The notes beneath the pieces were generated by a model, which did not search any database, was not told the origin of the DNA, and worked only from the letters and a program-made list of their open reading frames with translations. The translations under genes were made by a program, and so were the position numbers. A stretch of DNA of 20,602 nucleotides from Candidatus Methanogasteraceae archaeon UBA261 (GTDB lineage: Archaea > Halobacteriota > Methanosarcinia > Methanosarcinales > Methanogasteraceae), in NCBI GenBank assembly GCA_002506015.1, contig DAWR01000059.1:1-20602 (forward strand), written 5' to 3'. This document shows, in pieces, positions 7,539 through 14,880 of this stretch; positions within the stretch are counted from its first letter, which is position 1, and each line of letters begins with the position of its first letter.

Positions 7539-8810
7539 ATGAAACAGGTGAAAGCAATATTCGCGGTTTCGCTGTTGCTCGCATGCGTATTCATGCCATG
7601 CGTCGCAGCGGCGGCGGGCGAGAATGAAGACGAGACTGCGTACGATGGCTACGCAGATGAAATCATAGAGACATCTCCACTGACACAGAACGGAGGCGCC
7701 CATGCGATGAATGACATACGCATTATGCGCGGTAAGAATGGCGTGCAGGGCAGGGGACAAGGATCTGCATCAGCGGACAACGCAGAGAGCAGGCTCATGC
7801 ATGTACTCGATGGGATGACCAGGCGGCTGGAGATTCTGCAGGAACGACTCGAGACTGCTGAGGAGAACAGTATCCTGGTGCAGGAAAATGCATCCGAGAA
7901 CATTGACAGATATATCATGCGGCTCGATGGTTACAGAGAGGAGGTAAAGGCGGCTGAGACGCCTGCTGACTACATATCTGTTGCACGATCGATCAGAAAC
8001 GAATAGAAATTGATCCACAAGGAGCTTGCACGTTGCACAGAGCTTTTACTCACTGCGAGACTCGATGAGTACCTCGAGAAGACATCCATGATCTGCGAGG
8101 ATCTGGATGAGAGAATCAAGGGGCTCAGAGAGGATGGTCTCAACACAACGGACGTGGGGCAGAAGATGGACGCGCTCGCAGGAAAACTTGATTGTGCCCG
8201 GGAGAACTACGAAGTCGCGCTGGAGGCTGCATCCGGTGATGACGTAGACCCTGCAGAGGTGCGCCAGCACATCCGCAATGCCACTCGCTGCGCAAGAGAT
8301 GCGAATCACATCATGAGGGGTGTGGTCAGGGACGTGAGAATGCTGTCGTGCTACTGGGATCGCGCTGTTGTGCTCAATGGAACCGGCACACTCGAAGCCA
8401 GCGGAGCAGGAACCGCTGTTGTCAAGGGCTCGCTTGATCTCTCGATAGCTGCTGATTACGGTACGCTCGTGGTGCGCGACCGGGCAGGAGACCTGGAGAT
8501 CACAGTCACGGGAAACGGTGTTAAGGATCAGGCTGGCAAATATATCATCTATCACGGGTTCGATGGTACAGCGGATCTCACAAGAAGCGATGTTGCTGTG
8601 ACAATGATCGGATCATGGGTCGATCTGACAGTGACCGGGACTGGCAGGGCGATTCTCGTCGGCGAGGGCTCATACGGTGTGACTGCAGGTGATTGTGAGA
8701 TCGCATCCGGCGACTGGCAGGAACCGGATTGCGACTATACATCTGTTATGCCGAAGCGAATCGGAGAGGTACAACCACGAAACGGGGGAATCGGGCACTA
8801 CTTCATGTAG
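7539..8810 (+). CDS. Secreted coiled-coil / beta-repeat protein, interrupted by one in-frame TAG (recoded or broken)
   Basis: One continuous frame in two halves: 155 codons, TAG (8004-8006), then 267 codons to TAG (8808-8810). The N-terminus is a signal peptide (basic MKQVK, hydrophobic core to VAAAAG). Residues ~80-290 are helical and charged (RLEILQERLETAEEN; LDERIKGLREDGLNTTD; LDCARENYEVALEAA), a pattern known from archaeal secreted proteins with an N-terminal helical pair. The last ~150 residues are Gly/Thr-rich strands (LNGTGTLEASGAGTAVVKG; VTGTGRAILVGEGSYGV), an adhesin-like beta-repeat domain. The internal TAG falls between RSIRNE and KLIHKEL, where relatives as I recall them have Trp (IRxxWxxIRKE); TGG to TAG is one base change. 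The site AGAGGT precedes the ATG. The downstream half alone would lack a signal peptide and begin with TTG without a good ribosome site, so two independent genes are unlikely. Function unknown; extracellular location expected. Confidence 0.8.
8004..8006 (+). other. In-frame TAG: candidate pyrrolysine/readthrough codon or nonsense mutation
   Basis: The TAG lies in frame inside a single open frame of 424 codons, with no frameshift on either side and consistent protein character across the junction. I see no obvious downstream hairpin (PYLIS-type), but these are not required for Pyl insertion in archaea. Confidence 0.5.
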
Positions 8811-9227
8811 TACAGTCGTCGACGCAGGACAGCATGGGTGAACGAACCAACGTTCATCCGAGCCTCTTTTTCTTTTCTTTCCATTTCACCCAATTTCTCT
8901 ATTTCGTTTCTCTTTTTCATCTGTTTCATATTGCCAGGTCATTCTGTTGATGGTGCTGCTGGTGCTTTGAAGTCTCTGCGCAGGCGGCGTGAGACTGGCG
9001 ATGTATGTCCAATGAGACACTGTCTGAAAATCAAGTGGGTTATCACCGCCGATTAATACGACTATGTGGAAAGTTCGGGATTGTGAGAAGATGGGGGGAA
9101 ATGAGGGGGGATAGATGGCTGGGATGGAAATATAGCACAAGTTATCTATTATTGGATTAAAATACAATTCTCAAAGTTGAGTGGTACACTGTCGCGCAAG
9201 AGATCAGAGAACCAGATGACTAATCTG
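8811..9227. other. Intergenic stretch between the secreted-protein gene and tldD
   Basis: Holds a long pyrimidine-rich tract (about 8861-8935) and, further on, a purine-rich stretch (about 9080-9125). The frame of the upstream gene stays open from 8811 to a TAA at 9054-9056, but the translation (Arg-rich, then Phe/Ser/Ile from the pyrimidine tract) looks like non-coding sequence. No RNA gene recognised. Confidence 0.4.
8864..8880 (+). terminator. Oligo-T terminator after the secreted-protein gene
   Basis: Pyrimidine tract with T5, T4 and T3 runs, about 55 nt past the TAG at 8808-8810. It suits archaeal termination and argues that this TAG is the real end of the gene. Confidence 0.5.
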
Positions 9228-10616
9228 TCACCCGCTCCCGCCGACCACCGCGCGGCTCACAAGAATATGCGGCGAACCATCGCTCACCGGCACTGTCTGC
9301 CCGCTCTTCCCGCATCGTCCGGAATGGAACGCAAGATCGTTTCCGACCGCTGTAATCCCGTTTAATATTTCAAGCGTCTGCCCCGATAGTGAAACATCCC
9401 TGATAATCTCGCAGATCTCGCCACCACGCACCACATAACCAAGCTCGGAATTGAACTGGAAGATACCCTCTCCTGTGTTGACCTGTCCGCCACGCGATCC
9501 TTTGAGATAAACCCCGTCCTTCAGTTCTTCGAGTATTTCATCAAAGCTCATGTCCCCGTTTGCGATGAACGTGTTGCTCATCCTTGGAATTGGCATGGCG
9601 CACCCTTGCGCACGTGCGTTCCCACCTACACAACCATCACCAGTATTCTCACCATTGCCAGTACCAGTACCGCCTGCCCCACCCACAACTCCAAGCCTGC
9701 CAGCGGTCTCTCTTGAGTGTAGATATGAGCGGAGCACGCCACAATCGATCAGTGTCGTCCGCTTTGCCAGAACGCCTTCCGAATCGAACGGGTAATGTCC
9801 GTATTCATGCAACGTGGGGTCGTCGTATACGGTGACATGAGGGGATGCAATCGCATCGCCTATCCGTCCTGCGAGGATCGATGAGTCTTCGAGCACCAGA
9901 TCAGCCTCTGCCGCATGCCCCACAGCCTCGTGGATGAAGACGCCGGCAAGTTCGGGGTCAAGCACGCACGACATGGTTCCGCCCTCTGGCTTTCGTGCAT
10001 GCAGCAGTTCCGTTGCAATCGTTCCCGCTTTCTCTGCAAGGGCGAGAGCATCGTATTTTTTGAATAACTCGTAGCCACAGACTCCGAATTTGCTTTCTCT
10101 CCCGGATTGATGCGTTGTGCCGTCCGATGCAATCGCAGTGACCCCAAAACCAGTTCGAAACATCTCGTGCTCAAGATCGAGTCCTTCCGAACTCTGGTAA
10201 TGGGTTTTGACGCAGGATTCGGAATATACAACGGTTGTGCTTCCGATGTCATCGTTACGCGCATGTCGCTCGATGTCCCTGATCAATTCGATCTTTTCTT
10301 CGATTGGAATGTCTCTCGGATCTTCTTTCACAGATAGCCGTGCAGATCTCGCATTCTTTGAAATCGGGGCAAGATCGGTCTTCTCTCTCGGAACCGTTCT
10401 GTCGATGCTTGCGGAAAGTTCCTCGGCGGATTTCAGCGCAGAATCGAGGTCTTCGAGGTCGTCTGTCGCAACAAATCCCCATGAACCCCCGGTAAGCGCC
10501 CGGATACCTGCACTGTTCATGAAACTGTTCGTTATCTCCTCGATTCGTCCGTTATCGAGCACGATTGTGGTAGAATATCCGGACAGGATTCGGATGTCAT
10601 AAAAATCACAGGTCAT
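9228..10616 (-). CDS. tldD: TldD/PmbA family metalloprotease, TldD type
   Basis: TldD is the zinc-protease subunit of the TldD-TldE heterodimer, which degrades unfolded peptides inside the complex; in bacteria it matures microcin B17 and degrades CcdA. The zinc motif HEAVGH is visible in FIHEAVGHAAEADL, followed by the typical DDPTLHEYGHYPFDSEG and the C-terminal KGSRGGQVNTGEGIFQF and NGITAVGNDL segments. The length of 462 is usual. The loop between HSRETAGRLG and NARAQ, short in most relatives, carries a 23-residue Gly/Thr/Asn-rich insertion (9621-9689). The start ATG at 10614-10616 lies ~30 nt after a TATA-like box, with no Shine-Dalgarno. The partner TldE is not in the window. It is divergent from rpl40e. 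Confidence 0.93.
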   Translation of the reverse strand: MTCDFYDIRILSGYSTTIVLDNGRIEEITNSFMNSAGIRALTGGSWGFVATDDLEDLDSALKSAEELSASIDRTVPREKTDLAPISKNARSARLSVKEDPRDIPIEEKIELIRDIERHARNDDIGSTTVVYSESCVKTHYQSSEGLDLEHEMFRTGFGVTAIASDGTTHQSGRESKFGVCGYELFKKYDALALAEKAGTIATELLHARKPEGGTMSCVLDPELAGVFIHEAVGHAAEADLVLEDSSILAGRIGDAIASPHVTVYDDPTLHEYGHYPFDSEGVLAKRTTLIDCGVLRSYLHSRETAGRLGVVGGAGGTGTGNGENTGDGCVGGNARAQGCAMPIPRMSNTFIANGDMSFDEILEELKDGVYLKGSRGGQVNTGEGIFQFNSELGYVVRGGEICEIIRDVSLSGQTLEILNGITAVGNDLAFHSGRCGKSGQTVPVSDGSPHILVSRAVVGGSG

Positions 10617-10644
10617 GGTAATTACGTCCCTATATCAATGGATA

Positions 10645-10657
10645 CGCATAAATCTTT
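10645..10657 (-). promoter_or_regulatory. tldD TATA-like element
   Basis: Minus-strand AAAGATTTATGCG, centred ~34 nt before the tldD ATG. It implies a leader of under 10 nt or a leaderless transcript. Confidence 0.35.
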
Positions 10658-10687
10658 GGGACGGGTAGCAATGTTTAAGCAACAATG

Positions 10688-10695
10688 TTAATATA
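10688..10695 (+). promoter_or_regulatory. rpl40e-GGGPS-pfdB TATA box
   Basis: TTAATATA, 33 nt before the L40e ATG. The transcript probably starts near 10717 with a leader of ~10 nt. TGAGGA, 8 nt before the ATG, could serve as a ribosome site. Confidence 0.55.
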
Positions 10696-10727
10696 GAGCA
10701 TCGGAAACAGATGTTGAGGATCAGACA

Positions 10728-10874
10728 ATGGCACGATTTGAAGAGGCAGAAAACAAGTTACTGCGTAAGAAGATATGCATGAAATGCAACGCACGAAACC
10801 CTATCGGGGCGACCAGATGCAGAAAATGCGGCTACAAGAATCTGCGCATGAAGTCCAAGGAAAGCAGAGGGTGA
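10728..10874 (+). CDS. rpl40e: Large ribosomal subunit protein eL40 (L40e)
   Basis: A 48-residue zinc-ribbon protein of the 50S subunit, found in archaea and, as the ubiquitin fusion, in eukaryotes. It reads MARFEEAENKLLRKKICMKC and continues with CRKCGYKNLRMKSKE; the four Cys (17, 20, 31, 34) form two CxxC knuckles for one zinc. The size and the Lys/Arg-rich termini are those of archaeal L40e. It is the first gene of a three-gene unit; the next start is 10 nt past its stop. Confidence 0.96.
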   Translation: MARFEEAENKLLRKKICMKCNARNPIGATRCRKCGYKNLRMKSKESRG

Positions 10875-10884
10875 GTGAAAGCGG

Positions 10885-11700
10885 ATGCGCCAGATTACGG
10901 TAGAGCAGCATCTCGATTATGCCATCAGAAGGGATGGTGCGGCGCACCTTACCCTGATCGACCCGGATGCGCAGGCGCCCTCCGCAGCATCCGGCATTGC
11001 GGAAGCGGCAGCAAAAGCCGGCAGCAGTGCGATCATGATCGGTGGCTCGGTCGGCGCATCCGGCGATATCCTTGACGAGACCTTGCGTGCGATCAAGGAG
11101 GTAACCGATCTCCCAACAATCCTGTTTCCATCGAGCGCATGTGGACTCTGCAGATATGCAGACGCCGTCTTCTTCATGAGCCTCTTGAATTCGAGGGATG
11201 TTAACTACCTGATCGGAAATCAGGTGGCTGGCGCAAAGGCGGTTATGGGATACGGGATTGAACCGATCCCGATGGCTTACCTCATCGTAGAACCAGGTGG
11301 GACTGCCGGCTGGGTCGGAGATGCGAAACTGATACCGAGAGCGAAGCCGGAACTTGCAGTGGCATACTCGCTTGCAGGACGGTTTCTTGGCATGCGATAC
11401 ACCTACCTTGAGGCTGGCTCGGGCGCATCCGATCCGGTGCCACAGGAGATGATTCGTGCCGTGAAATCGGCGGGCTGTGAAACGCTCGTGGTCGGAGGCG
11501 GAATCCGGAATGCTGAGACGGCAAGAGCCGCCGCGAGGGCTGGAGCAGACATCATCGTGACCGGAACAGCCGTTGAAGAGGCATCGGACATGCAATTGGG
11601 GATTGGATCAGAGATAGAACCCGGCACAGAATTAGGGATAGAGACAGCGACAGAGATACAGAAAACGATCAGTAAATTTGTAAATGCAATAAAAAGGTGA
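10885..11700 (+). CDS. Geranylgeranylglyceryl phosphate synthase
   Basis: Catalyses the first ether bond of archaeal membrane lipids, joining sn-glycerol-1-phosphate to geranylgeranyl diphosphate. It is a TIM-barrel enzyme of the PcrB/GGGPS family acting at the membrane face. The protein (271 residues) opens with HLTLIDPDAQ, has MIGGSVGAS (phosphate loop), LFPSSACGL, FMSLLNSRDVNYLIGNQ, the YLIVEPGGTAGWVGDAK glycerol-phosphate segment, the TYLEAGSGA motif, and the phosphate-binding VVGGGIRNAETARAA with ADIIVTGTAVEE. The length and segment YLEAGSGA fit the larger archaeal (group II) type. A slightly unusual acidic linker (GIGSEIEPGTELGIETATE) precedes the last helix. The ATG has GGTGAG upstream, overlapping the L40e stop. 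Confidence 0.95.
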   Translation: MRQITVEQHLDYAIRRDGAAHLTLIDPDAQAPSAASGIAEAAAKAGSSAIMIGGSVGASGDILDETLRAIKEVTDLPTILFPSSACGLCRYADAVFFMSLLNSRDVNYLIGNQVAGAKAVMGYGIEPIPMAYLIVEPGGTAGWVGDAKLIPRAKPELAVAYSLAGRFLGMRYTYLEAGSGASDPVPQEMIRAVKSAGCETLVVGGGIRNAETARAAARAGADIIVTGTAVEEASDMQLGIGSEIEPGTELGIETATEIQKTISKFVNAIKR

Positions 11701-11707
11701 TGAGAAC

Positions 11708-12076
11708 ATGGCTAATGAGATACCCCCACAGATACAGCATCAACTTGCGCAACTTCAGCAAGTCCAGCAGCAGGCACAGGCGCTTGCGACCCAGAAGTCG
11801 CAGATAACATCGGCGCTCAATGAGATGGAGATGGCGCTTGGCGAACTCGAGAAACTCGACAACGACGCGGTGATATACCGGAATGTAGGACAGCTCCTGA
11901 TCAAAGGCGAACGCGAGTCAGTGGCAGAGGAACTGAACGAGAAGAAGGAGACAATGGAACTTCGGGCACGCACGCTTGAACGGCAGGAGGAACGCATCCA
12001 TAAACGATTCCAGCAGTTGCAGGATCAGTTGCAGAGCGCACTTGGCGGTGCTGGTGCTGGCGGTGAGATGGTCTAA
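11708..12076 (+). CDS. pfdB: Prefoldin beta subunit
   Basis: Prefoldin is the hexameric (alpha2 beta4) jellyfish-shaped chaperone that passes unfolded proteins to the thermosome. The 122 residues form two long coiled-coil helices (IQHQLAQLQQVQQQAQALAT and MELRARTLERQEERIHKRFQ) joined by the beta hairpin containing NDAVIYRNVGQLLIKGE, which is diagnostic for the beta subunit. The C-terminal tail is Gly/Ala-rich. It is preceded by GGTGATGAG and lies 7 nt after GGGPS, so it belongs to the rpl40e unit. The stop is TAA. Confidence 0.95.
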   Translation: MANEIPPQIQHQLAQLQQVQQQAQALATQKSQITSALNEMEMALGELEKLDNDAVIYRNVGQLLIKGERESVAEELNEKKETMELRARTLERQEERIHKRFQQLQDQLQSALGGAGAGGEMV

Positions 12077-12121
12077 ATAAGGTACGTACCAACGCGGCGT
12101 AGATATCTGAATATAGCACAC

Positions 12122-12212
12122 ACCACGAGATTACACAAGATTGGCACGGAAATCTTGTGGAGATGGCTGCGCCGCTGCTTTGCAGACTGTGTAATCTCGT
12201 GGTTCCCACCAT
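12122..12212 (-). repeat. Dispersed palindrome-ended intergenic repeat, copy B
   Basis: Inverted ends ACCACGAGATTACACA (12122-12137) and its exact complement (12188-12203) enclose ~50 bp containing the words GCAAAGCAGCGGCGCAGCC. The inner part 12139-12212, on the minus strand, matches copy A (4970-5042) at 65 of 74 columns. It could fold into a long stem in either strand's RNA. It lies between pfdB and livH, within the presumed 3' end of the pfdB transcript. Confidence 0.75.
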
Positions 12213-12273
12213 ATCGCATCGAGTATGTTCCAAATCGTACCATTATATAAGCGCGTCTGACATACGCCAAACA

Positions 12274-12280
12274 TTATATA
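12274..12280 (+). promoter_or_regulatory. livHMGF TATA box (leaderless)
   Basis: TTATATA centred 29 nt before the livH ATG, with no Shine-Dalgarno between. The same heptamer, TTATATA, occurs 31 bp further upstream at 12243-12249, so there may be two promoters or one may be an upstream decoy. Confidence 0.5.
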
Positions 12281-12305
12281 CATCCATGTCCATCATTATC
12301 AGTGG

Positions 12306-13160
12306 ATGCAACTGATCATCAACGGTCTCGTCATCGGCAGCATCATCGCCATTACTGCTATCGGTTTGTCGATGATCTACAAGACGCTGAACTTTGTGAA
12401 CTTCGCGCATGGCGATTTTGTGGCATTCGCCGCATACATCGCATTCTTTGCGAACAAGGAACTGGGGGTACACCTTGCAGTCGCTTTTTTGATCGCGATA
12501 CTCGCAACCATGCTGCTTGGAGTGTCAATGGAGAAGGTTGTGTGGCGTCCAATGCGACGGAAAAAGGCTTCGAGAACGGCGCTCATCATAATCTCGATCG
12601 GGTTTGCATTGGTTCTGCGAAACACCCTCCTCTTCATCTGGGGCGGCAGCACACGTTGCTACGACATACCTGTACGGCGGGGGTTTGACTTTTTCGGGGC
12701 GACAATCACCCATAATCAAGTTCTGGTCATAATCGTTGCGTTCATTTTGATGTTCCTGCTGCATTATCTCCTGTCACGGACAATGATAGGGAAAGCGATG
12801 CGCGCGCTCTCTGATAACATCGATCTCGCCCGCATATCCGGAATCAACGTGGACCAGGTGATCCTCTGGACATGGGTGATCGGGCTTGGGCTTGCAGCAT
12901 CAGGCGGTGTTCTGTACGGGCTTGTTACGGCGATCAGACCGAGTATGGGCTGGTATCTCCTGCTCCCGATGTTTGCAGCGATCATTCTCGGCGGGATCGG
13001 AAATCCGTACGGCACGATAGCAGGCGGAATGGTGATCGGGCTATCACAGGAACTCAGCACCGCAGTGTTACCCACAGAGTACAAGTTTGCGGTCAGTTTT
13101 GTTGTGATGGCGGTAATGCTCCTGATCAAGCCAGAAGGTCTCTTCGGAGGCGCGAAATGA
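12306..13160 (+). CDS. livH: Branched-chain amino acid-type ABC transporter permease, LivH
   Basis: First membrane subunit of a LivHMGF-type (HAAT family) importer. The 284-residue protein is mostly hydrophobic with about eight transmembrane segments. It opens with the LivH signature LVIGSIIAITAIGLSMIYKT...NFAHGDF and contains the cytoplasmic coupling segment ALSDNIDLARISGINVDQV, GLVTAIRPSMGW, and AAIILGGIGNPYGTIAGGMV. The substrate may be branched-chain amino acids, but this family also includes urea and aromatic-acid importers, so specificity is open. The start is an ATG immediately behind a promoter, so the mRNA is probably leaderless. The stop overlaps livM by ATGA. Confidence 0.95.
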   Translation: MQLIINGLVIGSIIAITAIGLSMIYKTLNFVNFAHGDFVAFAAYIAFFANKELGVHLAVAFLIAILATMLLGVSMEKVVWRPMRRKKASRTALIIISIGFALVLRNTLLFIWGGSTRCYDIPVRRGFDFFGATITHNQVLVIIVAFILMFLLHYLLSRTMIGKAMRALSDNIDLARISGINVDQVILWTWVIGLGLAASGGVLYGLVTAIRPSMGWYLLLPMFAAIILGGIGNPYGTIAGGMVIGLSQELSTAVLPTEYKFAVSFVVMAVMLLIKPEGLFGGAK

Positions 13161-14080
13161 CCGAATTATTGGGTGCAATTCTCCCATACATCACAACGAT
13201 CCTTCTCTTCGCATCGATCTATGCAGTCTTTGCGCTGGGATTAAATCTTGAATGGGGGTTCACAGGTCTCATAAACTTTGGACACGTCGCATTCTTCGCA
13301 ATCGGGGCATACACGACTGTGCTGCTCAATATAAGTGGATGTCCTCTGATCATATCGGTGATTGCAGGGGTCGCACTGGCAGGATTCTTTGGTTTCCTCC
13401 TCGGGATTCCCACGCTCCGTTTAAGGGAGGATTATCTTGCAATCGTTACGATCGGGTTTTCCGAAGTGGTGAGATCCATTCTTTTGAATGAAGAATGGCT
13501 TACACGAGGTCCGTTTGGGGTTCATGGGTTTGACCGACCGTTTCAGGATGCAGTCCCCTACCAGCATTATAATACTTTTCTGCTGATATTGTTTGTTGCG
13601 ATACTGGCAATCGTCTACTTTGCTCTCGAAAGACTGATACAATCACCGTGGGGCAGGGTCTTAAAATCGATTCGCGAGGACGAAACAGTCCCATCCGCAC
13701 TCGGAAAGAACGTCTTCTCGTACAAACTCCAGTCACTCATAATCGGGTCTGCGATAGCGGGACTTGCCGGCACAATGCTTGCGTTCTATATTACGTACAT
13801 AAACCCCTGCACATTCAAGCCGATCGAGACGTTTTACGCATGGATCATCGTGATCCTTGGCGGGACTGCGAGCAACAAGGGCACAATCGTCGGCGCAATC
13901 ATTCTCTGGGCTTTTTTCAGTGGAACGAAGTTTATCGACCGGATCGTCCCGGTTCCATTTGAATCACACCAGATGGGCGCGTTTCGGATGATCGTGATAG
14001 GACTGCTGCTGATGCTCCTCATGATGTATAAACCGGAAGGGATCTTTGGAAGAAAGGAGGAACTTGCGTTATCTGACTGA
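13157..14080 (+). CDS. livM: Branched-chain amino acid-type ABC transporter permease, LivM
   Basis: Second membrane subunit, 307 residues with multiple hydrophobic helices. Visible signatures are LGLNLEWGFTGLINFGHVAFFAIGAYTT (the LivM pore/N-terminal motif), LGIPTLRLREDYLAIVTIGFSEVVR, the coupling segment SIREDETVPSALGKNVFSYKLQ, and ILGGTASNKGTIVGAIIL. The ATG overlaps the livH stop by 4 bp, so I prefer it to the much longer upstream frame that overlaps livH. It is translationally coupled to livH; livG follows after 22 bp. Confidence 0.95.
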   Translation: MTELLGAILPYITTILLFASIYAVFALGLNLEWGFTGLINFGHVAFFAIGAYTTVLLNISGCPLIISVIAGVALAGFFGFLLGIPTLRLREDYLAIVTIGFSEVVRSILLNEEWLTRGPFGVHGFDRPFQDAVPYQHYNTFLLILFVAILAIVYFALERLIQSPWGRVLKSIREDETVPSALGKNVFSYKLQSLIIGSAIAGLAGTMLAFYITYINPCTFKPIETFYAWIIVILGGTASNKGTIVGAIILWAFFSGTKFIDRIVPVPFESHQMGAFRMIVIGLLLMLLMMYKPEGIFGRKEELALSD

Positions 14081-14102
14081 TCAGTCACTCGGAGGTGATC
14101 AA

Positions 14103-14861
14103 ATGAATATACTCACTGCGCGGAATCTCAAAAAGCATTTCGGCGGCGTTAAAGCGGTCGATGGATGTTCCATTGATATCGAGAGCGGGACTATCGTGGG
14201 GTTGATCGGTCCGAATGGCGCGGGAAAGACCACGATGTTCAATCTGATCAGTGGTTTTGAGAGGGGAAGCGGCGAGATTACGTTCAAGGGACAGCGGACT
14301 GATAATTTGTCGCCATTCAAGATTGCACGGTGTGGCATGGTCAGAACGTTTCAGATACCCCGTGCCCTCACAAAGATGAGTGTCCTCGAGAACCTGATGC
14401 TCGCACCAACGATGCAACGCGGTGAGCGGATCTGGAACGTGTGCCTTCGCAGAAAGAAGGTGTTGGAACAGGAGCAAACGATAAAAGAGAAATCCATGGG
14501 AATTCTGGAGTTCTTCGAGATTGACGACCTCAGAGACGAGTACGCGGGCGCGCTCTCGGGCGGGCAGAAGAAGCTTCTGGAAATGGCACGGGCGATTGCG
14601 ATCGACCCGTCGCTGATGCTGCTCGATGAGCCGTTTTCCGGCGTGAATCCGACGCTTTCACGAAAGATCTCCGGACACATCGATGAGCTGCGTGAGGGTG
14701 GTATGACGTTTCTAATAATCGAGCACGACATCCCGGCGGTAACAAAGATCAGCGACCGGATCGTGGTGATGAATGAAGGGCGGGTCATGACAGAGGGCAA
14801 GCCAGAGGAGATAAAGCGAAGAAAGGACGTGCTGGATGTATATCTGGGGGGTGAGGGATGA
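14103..14861 (+). CDS. livG: Branched-chain amino acid-type ABC transporter ATPase, LivG
   Basis: One of the two cytoplasmic ATPases of the importer, 252 residues. The Walker A motif GPNGAGKTT, the signature ALSGGQKK, the Walker B LMLLDEP, and the switch His in IIEHDI are present. The LivG-specific Walker-A-to-signature insert (FQIPRALTKMSVLENLMLAP followed by a basic stretch) is also present, as is the C-terminal YLGG typical of LivG. The chosen ATG lies 2 nt after GGAGGTGATC, a near-perfect Shine-Dalgarno. The upstream Met at 14046 overlaps livM and lacks such a site. Confidence 0.95.
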   Translation: MNILTARNLKKHFGGVKAVDGCSIDIESGTIVGLIGPNGAGKTTMFNLISGFERGSGEITFKGQRTDNLSPFKIARCGMVRTFQIPRALTKMSVLENLMLAPTMQRGERIWNVCLRRKKVLEQEQTIKEKSMGILEFFEIDDLRDEYAGALSGGQKKLLEMARAIAIDPSLMLLDEPFSGVNPTLSRKISGHIDELREGGMTFLIIEHDIPAVTKISDRIVVMNEGRVMTEGKPEEIKRRKDVLDVYLGGEG

Positions 14862-14880
14862 TGAATGGGGTGATGGGCTG

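Noticed and set aside
8010..8810. Independent gene starting with TTG at 8010
   Set aside because: It is in the same frame as the preceding ORF, has no good ribosome site or signal peptide, and completes the upstream protein's helical domain.
12081..12090. Perfect palindrome GGTACGTACC after pfdB
   Set aside because: Only 10 bp, single copy, no promoter nearby; expected by chance at this scale.
12073..12270. Minus-strand ORF over the pfdB-livH gap
   Set aside because: Shadow of repeat copy B; no ribosome site, and it overlaps the liv promoter region.
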